The notes below the pieces were generated by a model. It saw nothing but the letters and a program-made list of their open reading frames with translations. It was not told the origin of the DNA and did not search any database. Position numbers and translations under genes: made by a program. DNA of 64,000 nt from Mesodorylaimus sp. YZB2_4. Lineage: Eukaryota; Nematoda; Enoplea; Dorylaimida; Dorylaimidae. The number at the start of each line of letters is the position of its first letter. Position 1 is the stretch's first letter. This document shows, in pieces, positions 47,801 through 59,207 of this stretch. The DNA is taken from NCBI GenBank assembly GCA_030248295.1, contig JASANH010000966.1, positions 124,001 to 188,000 of the forward strand, in the 5' to 3' direction.

Positions 47801-50132
47801 TTCGTCGTCGGAGCGAGAGTGGACCACGATCTGTCGATGCATTGAAGAAAAGTGTCCGTGGTAAGTCAGGCTTCGATTAGCTTCTTTTGTTTTTCTTGCT
47901 GGAGATGGTTTCTTAAAACCAGATGCGTTTTTGCGCCAAGCTTCCTATATGCCCGGATCACGAGAGGCTGAGAGGTAAGTGTGCTTGAGTGGTTCATAGT
48001 GTGCAGGTCCCATGGAAGTCGGTCCCCCTTGTCAGGTCTGACTCTTTCAATCGTATGGCCAGCCACGAATCTGATGCCGAGCTAGATTCACCGCATGAAA
48101 CTACGAGCGGCGATATTCACACGCCGACACCGCCGAGGTGAGGGCTGGTGTATTTGGAGGCAGTGGATAAGTCAATGTGGTGCGTATGTTTCAGCCCGTT
48201 GCGAGACATGCTGCCTCTTCCGGCCATGCGCGCTTCTGCAGGCACCTCTTCGTTGACAGTGTCGAATAGCAACTCGTCCGAACTCTCTCCGGGTGTGCCA
48301 ACGTTGGACCATCATAGCAGGTTCTTTATGCTCAGAAAAGACTCGGAGCGACGCGAAACGTTGGTCAGTATAATGTCCGAGTTCAGAAATGAGGTAAGAT
48401 CGGTCATGTGGTGCCTGGCAGTAGGCCTAATTGAAGTTTGTCCTTAGATTGTGGCATCGTGGCACACCAGTGTGGTCAGAGACTTGCCCAATGCAGCTTC
48501 GGTGACAGAGGTAAGTCCCGGCATGGTGGGCAAAAGACAGGAATGGATGGACCGTGTTTTAGACCATGCTCAAACTATTGCTGAAAGCTCTGCAGGATTA
48601 TATTCAGTCACGTGATCAGGCGCCGGTACAAAGAGCCATTGGTGAGTGATGTCTTCGTCTTTTCTGCCCATGCCCTCTCTGTGAGGACTGGCCACACGAG
48701 GGCATCCTGGATTGATAATGGGCGGGCTCTGAAGCCAGGATTGTCTCGATGGTACTGGGTGAGTCATACTTTACCTTCTGGTAGCTAATGCAGGTTTCAT
48801 AAGCACACTGGGGTTTGTCTGCGCTTGAGGGCCTAGGTCCTCTCCTCCGACCAGAGGTTCTGCCGCTGTGGTGACGTTGTGCTCATTGCGATGACTTTTC
48901 AGAGCTAATACGCGAAGAACTGGAATTCGATATTGCTGCAATCAATCAAGTCCATTTGGCTTTTTACTTATTCCAGGAAGCGGTATGGATGCGGGGCGTT
49001 TCCCTGGAGCCAATAAGTGATGGTGGAATTGTTTCAGATGCATCCGATCCTAAGGCAGCAGAAGATCAAGCCTCACTGGATGTTCGCTTTGGACAACCTT
49101 ATTCGAACTGCTGTTCAGTGTGCTGTCACGATTATCTCGCCAGGTATGCACGGGGTGGGGCTTGGAAGAAGGGTGAAGGATGGTGCGCGTTCTTGTAGGA
49201 CTGGGTGCGAATCTGACGCAAGAAATGGAGGCGTCGTCGTCCGAGTATTCTACCGTTGACTCACGCAAATCTCAGAAAGGTGGCACGGTTCCGGGAGATA
49301 CATTGAGTTTCGGTGGGCAAGGCACATCTTCGGGTGGATTTCCTCGGGAACTGATCATTTCGTCGCTGAATAGCCATTTCCGAAAGGAGCTGAATGCAAT
49401 TGTGGAAGAGAATGAGAAGTATGTGTTGGCCCATTCTCGTTTAACTTGTGTCTAGTTTGGATTTTTGTGGCAGGCTTTTGGAAGAATTGGTCTCCGTGCA
49501 GAAGGCTTATCAAGGCTTGCTGGTCACTGCACTCAAGGATAAGCGAATGAAGCTGCAGAGACTGAGCGAGATGCTGCACGGCAGCAATGCGGCCATGGGA
49601 ATGGGCGCGTCTGGGACGTCGTCAGTTCGGTAAGCATTGATGCATAGCAGTAGGTCGTAAGGTGCGACCATGTTGTTCTAGACCACCCACCGGTGATCCG
49701 GAGCTGGTGTCGTGGCTGCAGGTAAGTCAGTTGGTGGCTGCTGCGAGATAAGCAGAGTCGTGATTTGGTGGTGAATTTAGAGGCACACGTTCGACGAGTT
49801 TACCATCGATCGGCTGGCACGCGAAGAAGAGTACACGAAGGAGGATCTGCTGGAGTTGGTGTCTTCGAGGGAGGAGCTGTTGCGAATTGGACTAAGGTAT
49901 GTAGTGGATGGGATGCTGGCTGTGTGCGCATGACCGGATTGGTGGTTTCAGAGGAGGCGTGGCCTGTCGATTGTGGCGGCTGATATGTCAGTACAGGAAC
50001 GATCAAGAAGTTCGGGCAGGTCGTATTTACCCGACTAATAATTTCGCATCGGATCGGACTTCGCGCGACGAGTACCCTGTGGCGGCTCCAACCATCGCCG
50101 ATGAATTGTACACAGTGGCCGAAATGACTTGA
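41885..50132 (+). CDS. nsy-1: Apoptosis signal-regulating kinase, ASK1/NSY-1 type MAP3K
   Basis: 32 exons from 41885-42094 to 49952-50132, 1368 residues, phase complete at every junction; human ASK1 is 1374. MAP3K upstream of MKK4/7 and MKK3/6, hence JNK and p38; in nematodes NSY-1 acts in innate immunity and neuronal asymmetry. N-terminal regulatory region about 1-430 ([40 protein letters not shown]-like helices with [14 protein letters not shown]), a PH-like part ([19 protein letters not shown]), kinase at about 615-885: [38 protein letters not shown], activation loop [14 protein letters not shown] (threonine conserved), [18 protein letters not shown]-terminus: Ser-rich linker, helical region, coiled coil near [20 protein letters not shown], and a SAM-like end ([20 protein letters not shown]). 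Introns 18 and 25 contain a shared repeat; intron 5 has a tRNA A-box-like word. Confidence 0.95.
47241..47320 (+). repeat. Dispersed repeat copy in ASK1 intron 18
   Basis: gtgaggactggccacacg through gaagccaggattgtctcgat to gctgggtgagtc is repeated almost exactly at 48681-48765. Related to the family at 31520-31800 and 55590-55750. Confidence 0.8.
48681..48765 (+). repeat. Dispersed repeat copy in ASK1 intron 25
   Basis: Second copy of the 47241 unit with about 85-90 percent identity by eye; differs mainly by a few inserted bases around cacgagggcatcctgg. The latter words also match the copy near 55600. Confidence 0.8.
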
Positions 50133-50709
50133 TGGCGGTTGGAACTCGGTTCCATTCAGGAGCATGTCTTGGAAACGGTGCTCGACTCGGACGATGATGC
50201 TCGCAGGGATGTGATGATGCTGATTGGTCTTGTCCGGTACTGTCTGTCGGCTGCAAGCAGATCTGTCTCGCAAAGTAAGCATAGTGGGTCTGGCATTTTA
50301 TACTTTGTAGTAACCTGTGTTCTGGCAGCCTATTCTCACCTGGACTTGCTATAATTATGCTCGCTTTGGTGGTTAGTGCAGCATAAATGGACTGCATGGC
50401 GTAAGTGACAGCGACCTTTGGTGGCTGGGTGCTACGTCAGGGATCGGCATTGACGTGGCTCCTACGCACACCAGTAAAAATTGTATCGTTCTGCGAATTG
50501 GTCGCCTTCGCGATGTGTTATCAGTTTGACAATTTCTGCGCAGGAAATAGTGCGTGGGCTGGGGGCCAACGAGCACCCAGTGGAGAGGCAGTGTTGACAG
50601 AAGAGTGATAAGGAGTGCCTGGTTCGTCTAATGCGGGCAATATATGTAGCTCGTGCTGACGTGACAGTCAGTCACGACCGGTGGCTGAGAGGTGGAGTAC
50701 CGAGTAGAC
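50133..50709. other. Intergenic between ASK1 and the GPCR gene
   Basis: No gene seen. Holds the ASK1 3' end and the GPCR promoter. Confidence 0.5.
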
Positions 50710-51738
50710 ATGTCTGAATCGGACTGCGACTCGGATGCTGTGCGAATTCTGACGGCTCAATCGGGTGCCAATACATTTATGCTGGTTGTGGGCACGTTGG
50801 GCATGTGGGGCTGTGCTACTATATTATTCACGTACTGCGTTTTCCGCGACTTCCGGTACAAGGGCTATGTCCTGCTGGGCTGCATGGCGGCCGCCAATTT
50901 GGTGGACTGCTTTGGTCTGACAGTATTAGGCTTGGTTCGACTGGTGCAACAGTTCACGTGCGTCGAGCCCAGCATGCCTCGCAAGGCGTGTCTGATGATT
51001 CTGGCCCCCTATTGGATGGGCTACACAGCCTCGGTGGCGTTCGATTTTGTGGTGTCAGTGGACAGAATTATTTATTTGCTGAAACCTAATTTCTATCGGT
51101 TGAAATTAGGTGTCAAGTACACCATGGCCATGATCGCCTTGGCCTCCCTGCCGGCAGTGTGCATCGAGACGCCTTCCTTCTTCTTCCTCACCAACCGCAC
51201 GCTGGACGAGAGGGCGAGCGTGTGCAGTGAGTGCGACCCAACCATCCGGACCAGGGCACACACGATGGCCGATTACACGAACCTGGCCCTGGTGGGGGCC
51301 ACGTCTTGCATGTACCTGGCACTGGCCTATCAGTCCAAGCGGCCCTTCCTCAACAAGGCGACCAAGGTGGTCAGCAAGACCAGCGTCCCCCATGAACTCA
51401 ACTACCACATGACCAGGTTCGTACTCATGCAGAGACGCGTGCTGAGGGTCAGCGTGGCCTCGGCCCTCTCCTCCCTGCTCACCAACGGACTCTACCTGGC
51501 TTCCAAGCTGACCATGGAGAGTCAGCTGTCGGCCGAGGATCTGGTCAAGTTCGCCCCTTACGTCTCCCTGCCTCTGCTGGTCAACGCCGCCGGCTCCGTC
51601 TTTTTCGCCATTTGGCGCGACCACGTGTTTAAAAAGCGGTTCCTATGCGTAATGAAGAGCTGCTACGGACTGAGAAGACACGTTATCAGGCAGTACCATC
51701 TGGGACTCAGTGTCACTGTCCTGGACAAAAAGCTTTGA
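50710..51738 (+). CDS. Intronless seven-helix receptor (rhodopsin-like GPCR)
   Basis: Single uninterrupted frame, 342 residues from the first ATG. Seven hydrophobic segments are visible, beginning about residues 17-40 (ANTFMLVVGTLGMWGCATIL), 46-72 (YVLLGCMAAANLVDCFGL), 90-115 (ILAPYWMGYTASVAFDFVV), then LGVKYTMAMIALASLPAV, YTNLALVGATSCMYLALAY, RVSVASALSSLLTNGLYLAS and FAPYVSLPLLVNAAGSVFF. SVDRIIYLLKPNFYRLK after helix 3 resembles a DRY-type motif plus a basic loop. Cysteines before helix 3 and in the second outer loop could form the usual disulphide. It resembles nematode chemoreceptor-type receptors; ligand and subfamily are unknown. The second half is distinctly G/C-rich, and the lack of introns beside intron-rich genes suggests a retrocopy or expanded receptor family. 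Confidence 0.82.
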   Translation: MSESDCDSDAVRILTAQSGANTFMLVVGTLGMWGCATILFTYCVFRDFRYKGYVLLGCMAAANLVDCFGLTVLGLVRLVQQFTCVEPSMPRKACLMILAPYWMGYTASVAFDFVVSVDRIIYLLKPNFYRLKLGVKYTMAMIALASLPAVCIETPSFFFLTNRTLDERASVCSECDPTIRTRAHTMADYTNLALVGATSCMYLALAYQSKRPFLNKATKVVSKTSVPHELNYHMTRFVLMQRRVLRVSVASALSSLLTNGLYLASKLTMESQLSAEDLVKFAPYVSLPLLVNAAGSVFFAIWRDHVFKKRFLCVMKSCYGLRRHVIRQYHLGLSVTVLDKKL

Positions 51739-52149
51739 CTGTGTGCTTTAAAGTGATCGTGCTATTTCTGTACAGTCTTCAGTGAACACAGTACACTGAC
51801 AAGCCATCTCCCCGATCCACCAGACCAGACAGCCTAGCAGACTATTTACTGGACCGATCCCAGGAAACACCCGCGCACTCACTCTGCTCAAGACCAACAA
51901 TTGTAATGTAGGCAAATATAAAAAACTCAACTGATTGAAAGTAACATGCAATCTAATATATCGGCCAAGAATCACGCATAGCAGGCCGTATACTTTCCAT
52001 AACAAGTCACCCACCAGAATTTCAAAGGGAACCCATTGCTTTCAAGAAAAAACCACAACATAGATTAAACAAGTCATTCAAGACCCTAATACGCCACACA
52101 CCAATAAACGTACTTGTTGGCAATACGAAACAAACCTCACGCGCATTGT
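51739..52149. other. Convergent 3' region, GPCR and SSR1
   Basis: About 410 bases between two stop codons facing each other. Nothing else is seen. Confidence 0.5.
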
Positions 52150-54247
52150 CTAATCGTCTGATCCAGCGCCTGCTTGACGACGAGCTGCCCGTTGGCGAGG
52201 CGAGCCGGCCTTGGGTGATCTTCGAGGTGAGCCAGATTTGGGCGATTTGTCTACAACAGAGACAGGAACAAGCTAAAGCCACTTTTCCACTTGCCTATCG
52301 AAAACTCCAAGGGGTCAAGGCGGGCGAAGCTGTCTATTCCCTCACCCAAATGATCGCTGTTCATATACTTCCTTTGCCCAGCCTTGTGTTAGGTCAAAAG
52401 CTGGGGCTAGTGCGCAAGACTCAGTTTTTAAATCCACGGGTCGGCAGACCAACACCTTTGCCACCTGAGCCACATCTGGCCAGTACTCCACAGTCCTTAC
52501 TATTTTGTTGCAAAAGTTCCTTAGGGATCCAGTCGTAATCGACACCCGCAGCATTCGCTGTTCCCATCTCGACTGGTGCTGGTCGTTTCGCCATTCCGTG
52601 TTTTCGTCGCATCTAAAAGACACGATTCATCAGTTTCAGAATACAAAAAAACAAAAAACGCGACTTTGTACCTTGGACAAAAATTGTTGACCCAACAATA
52701 ACAACAAAATGATTAAGCAGGCGAAAACAATGTAGAGAAAGCCCCTGACAAGGAAGACTTGATTATCCTGTGAAAGACAAATCTCAGTTAAGCTTACGTT
52801 TCTGGATTGAATCCGGATTCATCTTCAACAATGTTTATGGTTTCGTTGAACACTGCATTTTGGAACTCCGTTCCGTTCTGAAAAGTCAAATTAGTCAGTC
52901 CTGTAGACTAGACTTACAAAGAGGCCGTACCGTGTCCTTGTAGTTCAAATTGATGGTCAAGCCGAATGGGCGTCCGGCATATCCTTCTCCGGGAACAAAG
53001 GAATAGTCGAAAGTCGCTTCCGTGTTCGGAGGCACGATGCGGTCAAACACAGCTGGTGTGTACTAAACAGGGTCATCGAGTGCATATGCTGTCCAGGGGG
53101 ATGAGTGAGTGACTTACATTCTGGATGTAGAATGAATAATCCATGGGATAGCTAAAATGAAATCGTCGAGTCCAGATTTCTCATATCCTTTGCAAAATTG
53201 AAGACGACTTACCGGAAACTAGTATCCAAGGATTCGACGATAAAATCTTTATCGCCTTTGTTCAAGAAGCCAACCAAAAATTTGATCAATGAACCAGCAG
53301 CGAGGTCTGAAATTCAAACAAGACGTAAACATGCCAAGAGAAAAGTTTCCACCATCTTGGTTTCATAAATTGAGAGGGAAATCATTTTCTCTGATTTTTG
53401 TACAGGTTTTCTTGACACATCTTGCAGCCTTGTGTACAAGCCATGCATTTTTCATGTGGAGATTAAGGACAGGTAAAAGCATCACTCCGCTGCATTTTAA
53501 TTCTGATGCACATAACTATTCTCTTGTGGCTGAAAAACAGGCCATACCTTTGCTTCCAACGGGATCTGTGAACAATATATACGTCTCTGCATCAGGTGAT
53601 GGTAAGACCTGCTTTAGCTCTTCTTCCTCTTCGAGATCCTAGAAAGAACAGCATCAAACTGACACATGGTTACAGCAACAGCGACTTGCTGTATCAGTTC
53701 GTGCTTTGCTGCGCGGGATATATTTCTATCCAATGCAGAGATAGGCCTATGCCAATTGTGAGTGTGCAGTCCTGACTAAAAAATCCCTAGCCCAGCCTCG
53801 ATCCACATTAGGGGTGGCATTCATTTGACTGGAAAAACTGCAGCGTCTTTGTCAAAAACCCCAGCTGACACAGACTGGAATTTCGTTAGTTGTAGCGTAA
53901 GGCGCAGACTCCCTATGCCTTTTGGCCTCATGCACACTCATGTGAAGGCTGTAGTCAGCCCACTACAGCCACCCAGTCAACATTAGAAACACAGCATATT
54001 CCGAGCCACTCCTTACCTTTTCCGTTGTGGCAGCATCTTTGTGCGGCGGTATTTCACCAGCACCTTCATCTTCTACTTTCACATCTTCATTCTCTGCCCC
54101 TTCTTCCGCCGCTTTGCCTTGCTGACCAAAAGCTAAACCTGAACCGAAAAACATTCTCAGCTGTTATGAGCTCTTTCAAATAACTCTGGGCCACTTACTG
54201 GTCACTAATGAAAAGCAAAGCAAAATAAAGAACGAATGCAATTTCAT
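52150..54247 (-). CDS. SSR1: Translocon-associated protein subunit alpha (TRAP-alpha)
   Basis: Ten exons (54199-54247, 54017-54138, 53548-53638, 53213-53306, 53118-53151, 52931-53062, 52798-52877, 52672-52744, 52501-52612, 52150-52250), 295 residues, phase complete. An ER membrane protein of the TRAP complex next to Sec61 that helps insert some secretory proteins. Seen: signal peptide [20 protein letters not shown], an acidic lumenal segment ([11 protein letters not shown]), the conserved lumenal domain ([72 protein letters not shown]), one membrane helix ([16 protein letters not shown]) and a cytosolic tail ending in Ser-Pro repeats ([19 protein letters not shown]), matching the known phosphorylated basic tail. 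Confidence 0.95.
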
Positions 54248-54621
54248 TTTCACGGCTCGTCGATGCCAATTCACGAACTCCCAACAAACTGCAATGCCAA
54301 AATATAGAGGCGAGAATACCTCCTACCATATCGCGCACAGCAAGACTGCAAGCGTGCGTACCTGTGCATCAACCGCCAAACAGATACGATTCGAATTCCT
54401 GTCAAAGTAAGTCTGCGGTACTGTCACAGCAGACTGGTTCAATGCATATGGCAATAACGATCCACACAAGTAAAGGCGAGAATAAACAAGCCACTGGTCC
54501 TCAAACAAAGTCAATACAGTTTGTACACTGTCACAATAACAATAATTAAACGGAATAATATTGAAAAAATGGAAAGCAAATTCAAACAAGGCTCATTCGC
54601 CCATGTGTCAACAAAATCATG

Positions 54622-57600
54622 CTAACATGGACGCATGATGGAGGAGAAATCGCAACGCAAATCGCTGCCGTTATTTGTTTCCTGCCGCAAGACTGGTTTT
54701 GAACATGGCGATAAAAGTGCACGGACCGTCTTGCCAAACCTCTTTCTCGGACTTTTATGACCAGCCAGGAATTCCTGCAGCAGCAATTGGCGACGACTGT
54801 TTCGACCTTTGGAGGGACTGGGTGACCCGTTGCTTAAAGATGCGGGCGTAACCTTGGGCTGGGCTGCCAGTTTCGTACCACTTCCCTGATTTTCGTCGTC
54901 CAGTTGGGTCAACGCTGTCGGGGCGCTCGTGTAACACGCTCGCATTGATGAATGGTTACGTGGACTTTTCCTCGTTCCTGAAAAACGGGTAGTTAATGAT
55001 GGGGCGAGGTTAGGGATACACCCAACCAAATGACCACACATAACTGATAGCCGCACCAAGAGCACGTGGTGAAATTCTCCGAAATACAGAGTAGTCCCGC
55101 CTGGGTTTTGGCCCTGATCTTGCACTCCACTAACAATAAGTCTAATCTATGCTAATCAATACTCTATTGCGTACTAGCTAATCTGAACCCGCCCACTGCT
55201 GTGCTTGCATCTTCCCTGGGCATCCCTCCGTGATCTTTGTCGGTCACTTTCCTACTGGCCCCCTTGCGCTGTGGATTTTAAAAGTTACTTAGTTCACTGG
55301 TAGAGTCACGCCACGAGAGGAGCTGATCTTCAGAGCAGAGTGATATCCATATCCTCATCTACAGACCAATCCAAAACACACACGTGGCACGCTACCATGC
55401 ACGCGCTCGCGATCAATGCTGTAGTTCAGCCTACTCCTCTCTTCATAAATAGGTAACTACAATTTCCAGAAAGGAGCCGGAAAGACACGAATCCAAAGCG
55501 GGAACGGAACTAGAACCACCAGGATTACTAACAGGACTCAACACTGTTAGTTATGTGTCATACGTATACAGACCGTATCTGTGTGTCTCCACTAGGAGCA
55601 CCTCCACACGAGGGCATCCTGTGCCAGCAACAGCCTCCCACGATGATACTGGGCGAGAAGGGTCTTCCCGACTGGTGTTCGAGGACCCGTGTCCTGATTC
55701 TCTACTCGTTCGGCGTCCGCCACTTGACGGTACCAGGTGAGTCGCCCAGAGCCAGGTGTGCAAGGCCAACAACGGACTTATTAAATCGCCCTCGAAGACC
55801 AGTTCCCACTCTGAGAACGGGCTTACGAAACTTCCGTCCTCAGTCAGTATAGAACTGCAATGCGGGACCAACGCCTTGACCTGGCCAAACTAGCGTTCGT
55901 TCGGGATCCCGATCCCGATCCCGGTCGGGATTGACCCTCCCGAACCCGATCCCGATCCCGAGAAAAAGTGGTCGGGATTTGGGAGAATATTGTGGAGATG
56001 AAATGCTTTTATTGCAACAGGGGGATTGGTGTATGGAGGAGAAGGTCATTATCGAATAAAACTACTACCACAAGATGCAGAAGTCCTGCTTTTTTTGAAA
56101 TACAATCTGCGCGCAGTTGCATATGGTATCAGCCAGCATTTTCCATTTCCTGTTCAGTCACGATGGTGGGCAATCATCAGCTGCTGCGTAAGCTGACAAC
56201 ATTCTGATCGGCACTGACTCACATGGTCATGGCGATTAGAATGTTTCAGAAACGGAAATATTGGGACTGTGGCGGATGATTGAATCGATAGAGAGGAAGG
56301 AAGAGAGGGATTTGCTTGCTGATTTGTCACGGATTCTCCGCTGTTTTTGCTCGCCTGATTTTGAATTCAATGATAAATACTGCACTAAAAATTATCAAAG
56401 GAAAGGGAATCTTTGGCTTTTTATTTGCCGGCTACTTGGGGTAGGTTGCAGGTATTGCTATGAAAAACATATTACCGATCCCGATCCCGAAAAAAGTGAT
56501 CCCGAACGAACGCTAGACTAAACTGAGCCATCCCAGCTTCTGGGCATGGCGAGTCGTACAAGACCCGCCCATATGGTCAGGATGACGCCCCTTACCTGCA
56601 ACGGATGGCCCAGCTTTCTGCGGTGTCTCCGCAACGATTTGTCGAGCGATACCGCTACTCATGCGCTGAAACTTCTCGCGTCGATACTCCGAAGGTGGCC
56701 GCTGCTTGTGAACCGGTGTATCTTCGACCAGAGCAGTACCAGTACTGTCCCGTTTCCCTAAAAAGCAGTGGCAGTTTTCACAAACCATAACAAAATGCAC
56801 GCACTGACTTTTTGGAGTGCGTGATGACGGCTTGAAAATAACTGTTCCGATTCGATTCTTTGATGGAGTTTGATGCTTTGGCTGAGAATCAAAGGTCAAA
56901 CTTTTTCGGACTTGACGACCTGCAAAAAGCGCAATCTTGTGAAAACATAAAGATAGTAAAACAAGGTACCTTTTTCTTTTTTCCCCCCTTCTTTTTTGAC
57001 TCCCCTAACTTTCAATTCTTTGGCACCATTTGATGAAATCGCGACCAATTTGTGATGGCGGGTATCAAGGAAACTCGCTCGTTTAGTTATTGGACGCCTG
57101 AAACGCGAATCGAGATAACAATAATAATGCCACAATAGAAAACGCAACTCACTTTTGAGCTTCACTGGCATTTGGTATTCGGCCCTTGAATTGTGGACTG
57201 TTCAATATCGAGTCATCGAATTCTTGTTCTTCGCTGTCTTGGCTTGCGTACGATAACAATTCCTGCGGCACGGGCTGATTCAAATCTTCGAACAGATGTG
57301 TCAAATGACGTGGAATTCGATTCAAAAACCTAAAAAAAAAAACAAAACTGCAAGAGCAGAGGAAACTTCAAGAGCTAATAACTTACGTTTCAAACACATC
57401 ATCGTTCAAAAATGTCTGCATAACAGTCGTATCCCCAGCTGACGAAATCATGCGTAAAATATTAAGAACCTGAAAAATTCGGCAATGCTATAGCTCCCCA
57501 CGGCCTTACAGCATTTCAACGCACGTCAGTCAGTTTTTCTTCCTCGATCGACGAGCTGGTTTCGCACTCTGGCAGCATGGAAAATATGCGCAGCAGTGCT

Positions 57601-58958
57601 TGAAGTTTGTACCTGCAACGGAAAAACTTGCATTTATGGAATCAAGAGGCAGTTTCCTTACTCGTCCAGTTTCGTGTCCGATGGCGCGTTACCAGAAAAG
57701 GTAAGGTATTTGTCAGCCAAAGCCTTTGGTGTCAGAAGTAAATTCTCTCGAATAGTCTTTCGCAAAAACGCTTCCTGAACGTCATGTAATTTCATAAGTG
57801 ACACAGACACAGCTGATCTTTAGCAGATATAACTGCCTTCTGACTCACCCCAACCTCGTCCGAATCTGATGCCCACCAGGCCCGAGATATGTGGGCGCGT
57901 AACGTAGCCAAGAGAGTATCGAAGACTGTCACGGCTGATTTTTGTCCTAATAACTCATCGTACATACGTTTGGCAGCTGCTGCGATCCCGCTTTGATCTC
58001 GTACGTCTAAAAAACCAATCATTCCTGCCAATTATGGATCAACATCACGCATGGGCATGGGGCCCCGGGGTGCTGCCAAGGGTCCCTCCGTCTGCGCATG
58101 TTTCACCCCTCCCCACCCTAAAAAGATTTACACAAAGTGAACTATCGCTAACTGGCGTCGATGTAAAAAAAACTTCCTTCGCAAAAACTCGAATTTGCGC
58201 GTATATGTGAAAATTACCTTCAGCTCCGGATCTTGCCCCATAAAATACTCAACTAGTCGTTTAGGAATATTCCCACATTGACATCTAAGCTGCGAGTAGG
58301 CCGCACTGGCTAAAGCCTTTTGGTGAAAAAGGTTCCAAATAGAGTTTGAAGCCCAAGTGGGGCCCAAGACAAGCTTATTTTTAAATGCTATTGTTTGAGT
58401 CCAACGTAAATTTCATTTATTAGGCCTCCTAGTGCAGCTCGCACTAAGCATGCAGAGACATGAAAATATACAAAATTTAAAGCTCGTTTTGGCGTAGACT
58501 ACCGAAGCGAGACTGACTATGAAAGGACATGTTACCAATGGGAAGGTCATGGCTGAGACACTCACCATTGAATTAACCCAGGCTGTGTGTCTCTTTCAAC
58601 TTCCTCCGCAGCTAATTTTTTATCCGCTGTCCACGGCAGGCACCTACAGCGTCGTGGTCATCGACTTACCAAGTTCTAACGGTTTCACCTGTTCCCGCTC
58701 TTTCAGTCGTTTCAGCCGTTGTTTTTCTCGATTATGGCCGAGACTAGACGATTGGGAATATCCACCTTCGTTGCTCATCGTAGAAACTTCGCTATCTCGG
58801 CGATACAATGTCGGCAGGGCGCTACAACTGTTACTTCTCGACATTTCGACCAGCTTTGCTGTCCGCGGATTGAACTTTCCTTCAAATTTTTCCTTTCTTT
58901 TACGTTTACCGTCCGGCTGCATCGAATATTGCGACATCTCCATTTTGTCCGAACTCAT
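54622..58958 (-). CDS. Short Treslin/TICRR-like replication initiation factor
   Basis: Thirteen exons (58670-58958, 58566-58611, 58218-58305, 58049-58091, 57849-58006, 57662-57774, 57525-57612, 57387-57469, 57153-57329, 56970-57097, 56809-56919, 56596-56757, 54622-54977), 613 residues. Treslin links CDK activity to origin firing by binding TopBP1 and loading Cdc45. Resemblance rests on a helical block (LNILRMISSAGDTT, FLNRIPRHLTHLFEDL), then KRASFLDTRHHKLVAI, the basic QVRKSLTFD stretch, and VEDTPVHKQRPPSEYRREK with VAETPQKAG. Many SP/TP sites suit CDK control (TPKR, SPRN, SPSPSK). Vertebrate Treslin is near 1900 residues; the N-terminal half is absent here. The 43-base exon 4 was inferred because it alone restores phase. 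Intron 12 contains a DNA transposon. Confidence 0.6.
55890..56516. mobile_element. Non-autonomous DNA element with GATCCCG-rich inverted ends
   Basis: Left terminus ctagcgttcgttcgggatc and right terminus gatcccgaacgaacgctag are perfect inverted repeats, each followed inward by runs of gatccc units. Length 627 bases, no transposase frame. It lies in intron 12 of the Treslin-like gene; an opposite-orientation truncated copy is at 38569-38840. Confidence 0.88.
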
Positions 58959-59207
58959 TTTTACTTAACTAACATAAAATTCCAACCGCCAAGCAAACAA
59001 GACGAAAGCAGCTGCAGGACGGACGGACTGCCAGTCGCATTCAAATTCTGCGCGCCAATCGGATCAACAGATGGGTAAAATATAGTTTCAGGAGGCGTGG
59101 CTACAGTATGCCCCACTCAAAGTCCGCTTTTCTGTGTAACTGTCATTGTGTTTTCCAATCTCAACTAATTAGAAATTGAGTTACTAGTAGAAGGCATCAG
59201 CTTGAGT

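Noticed and set aside
50139..50608. Short frames between ASK1 and the GPCR
   Set aside because: No homology, composition or splice signals to support them.
51106..51624. 172-codon frame on the - strand
   Set aside because: Shadow of the GPCR gene in its G/C-rich half.
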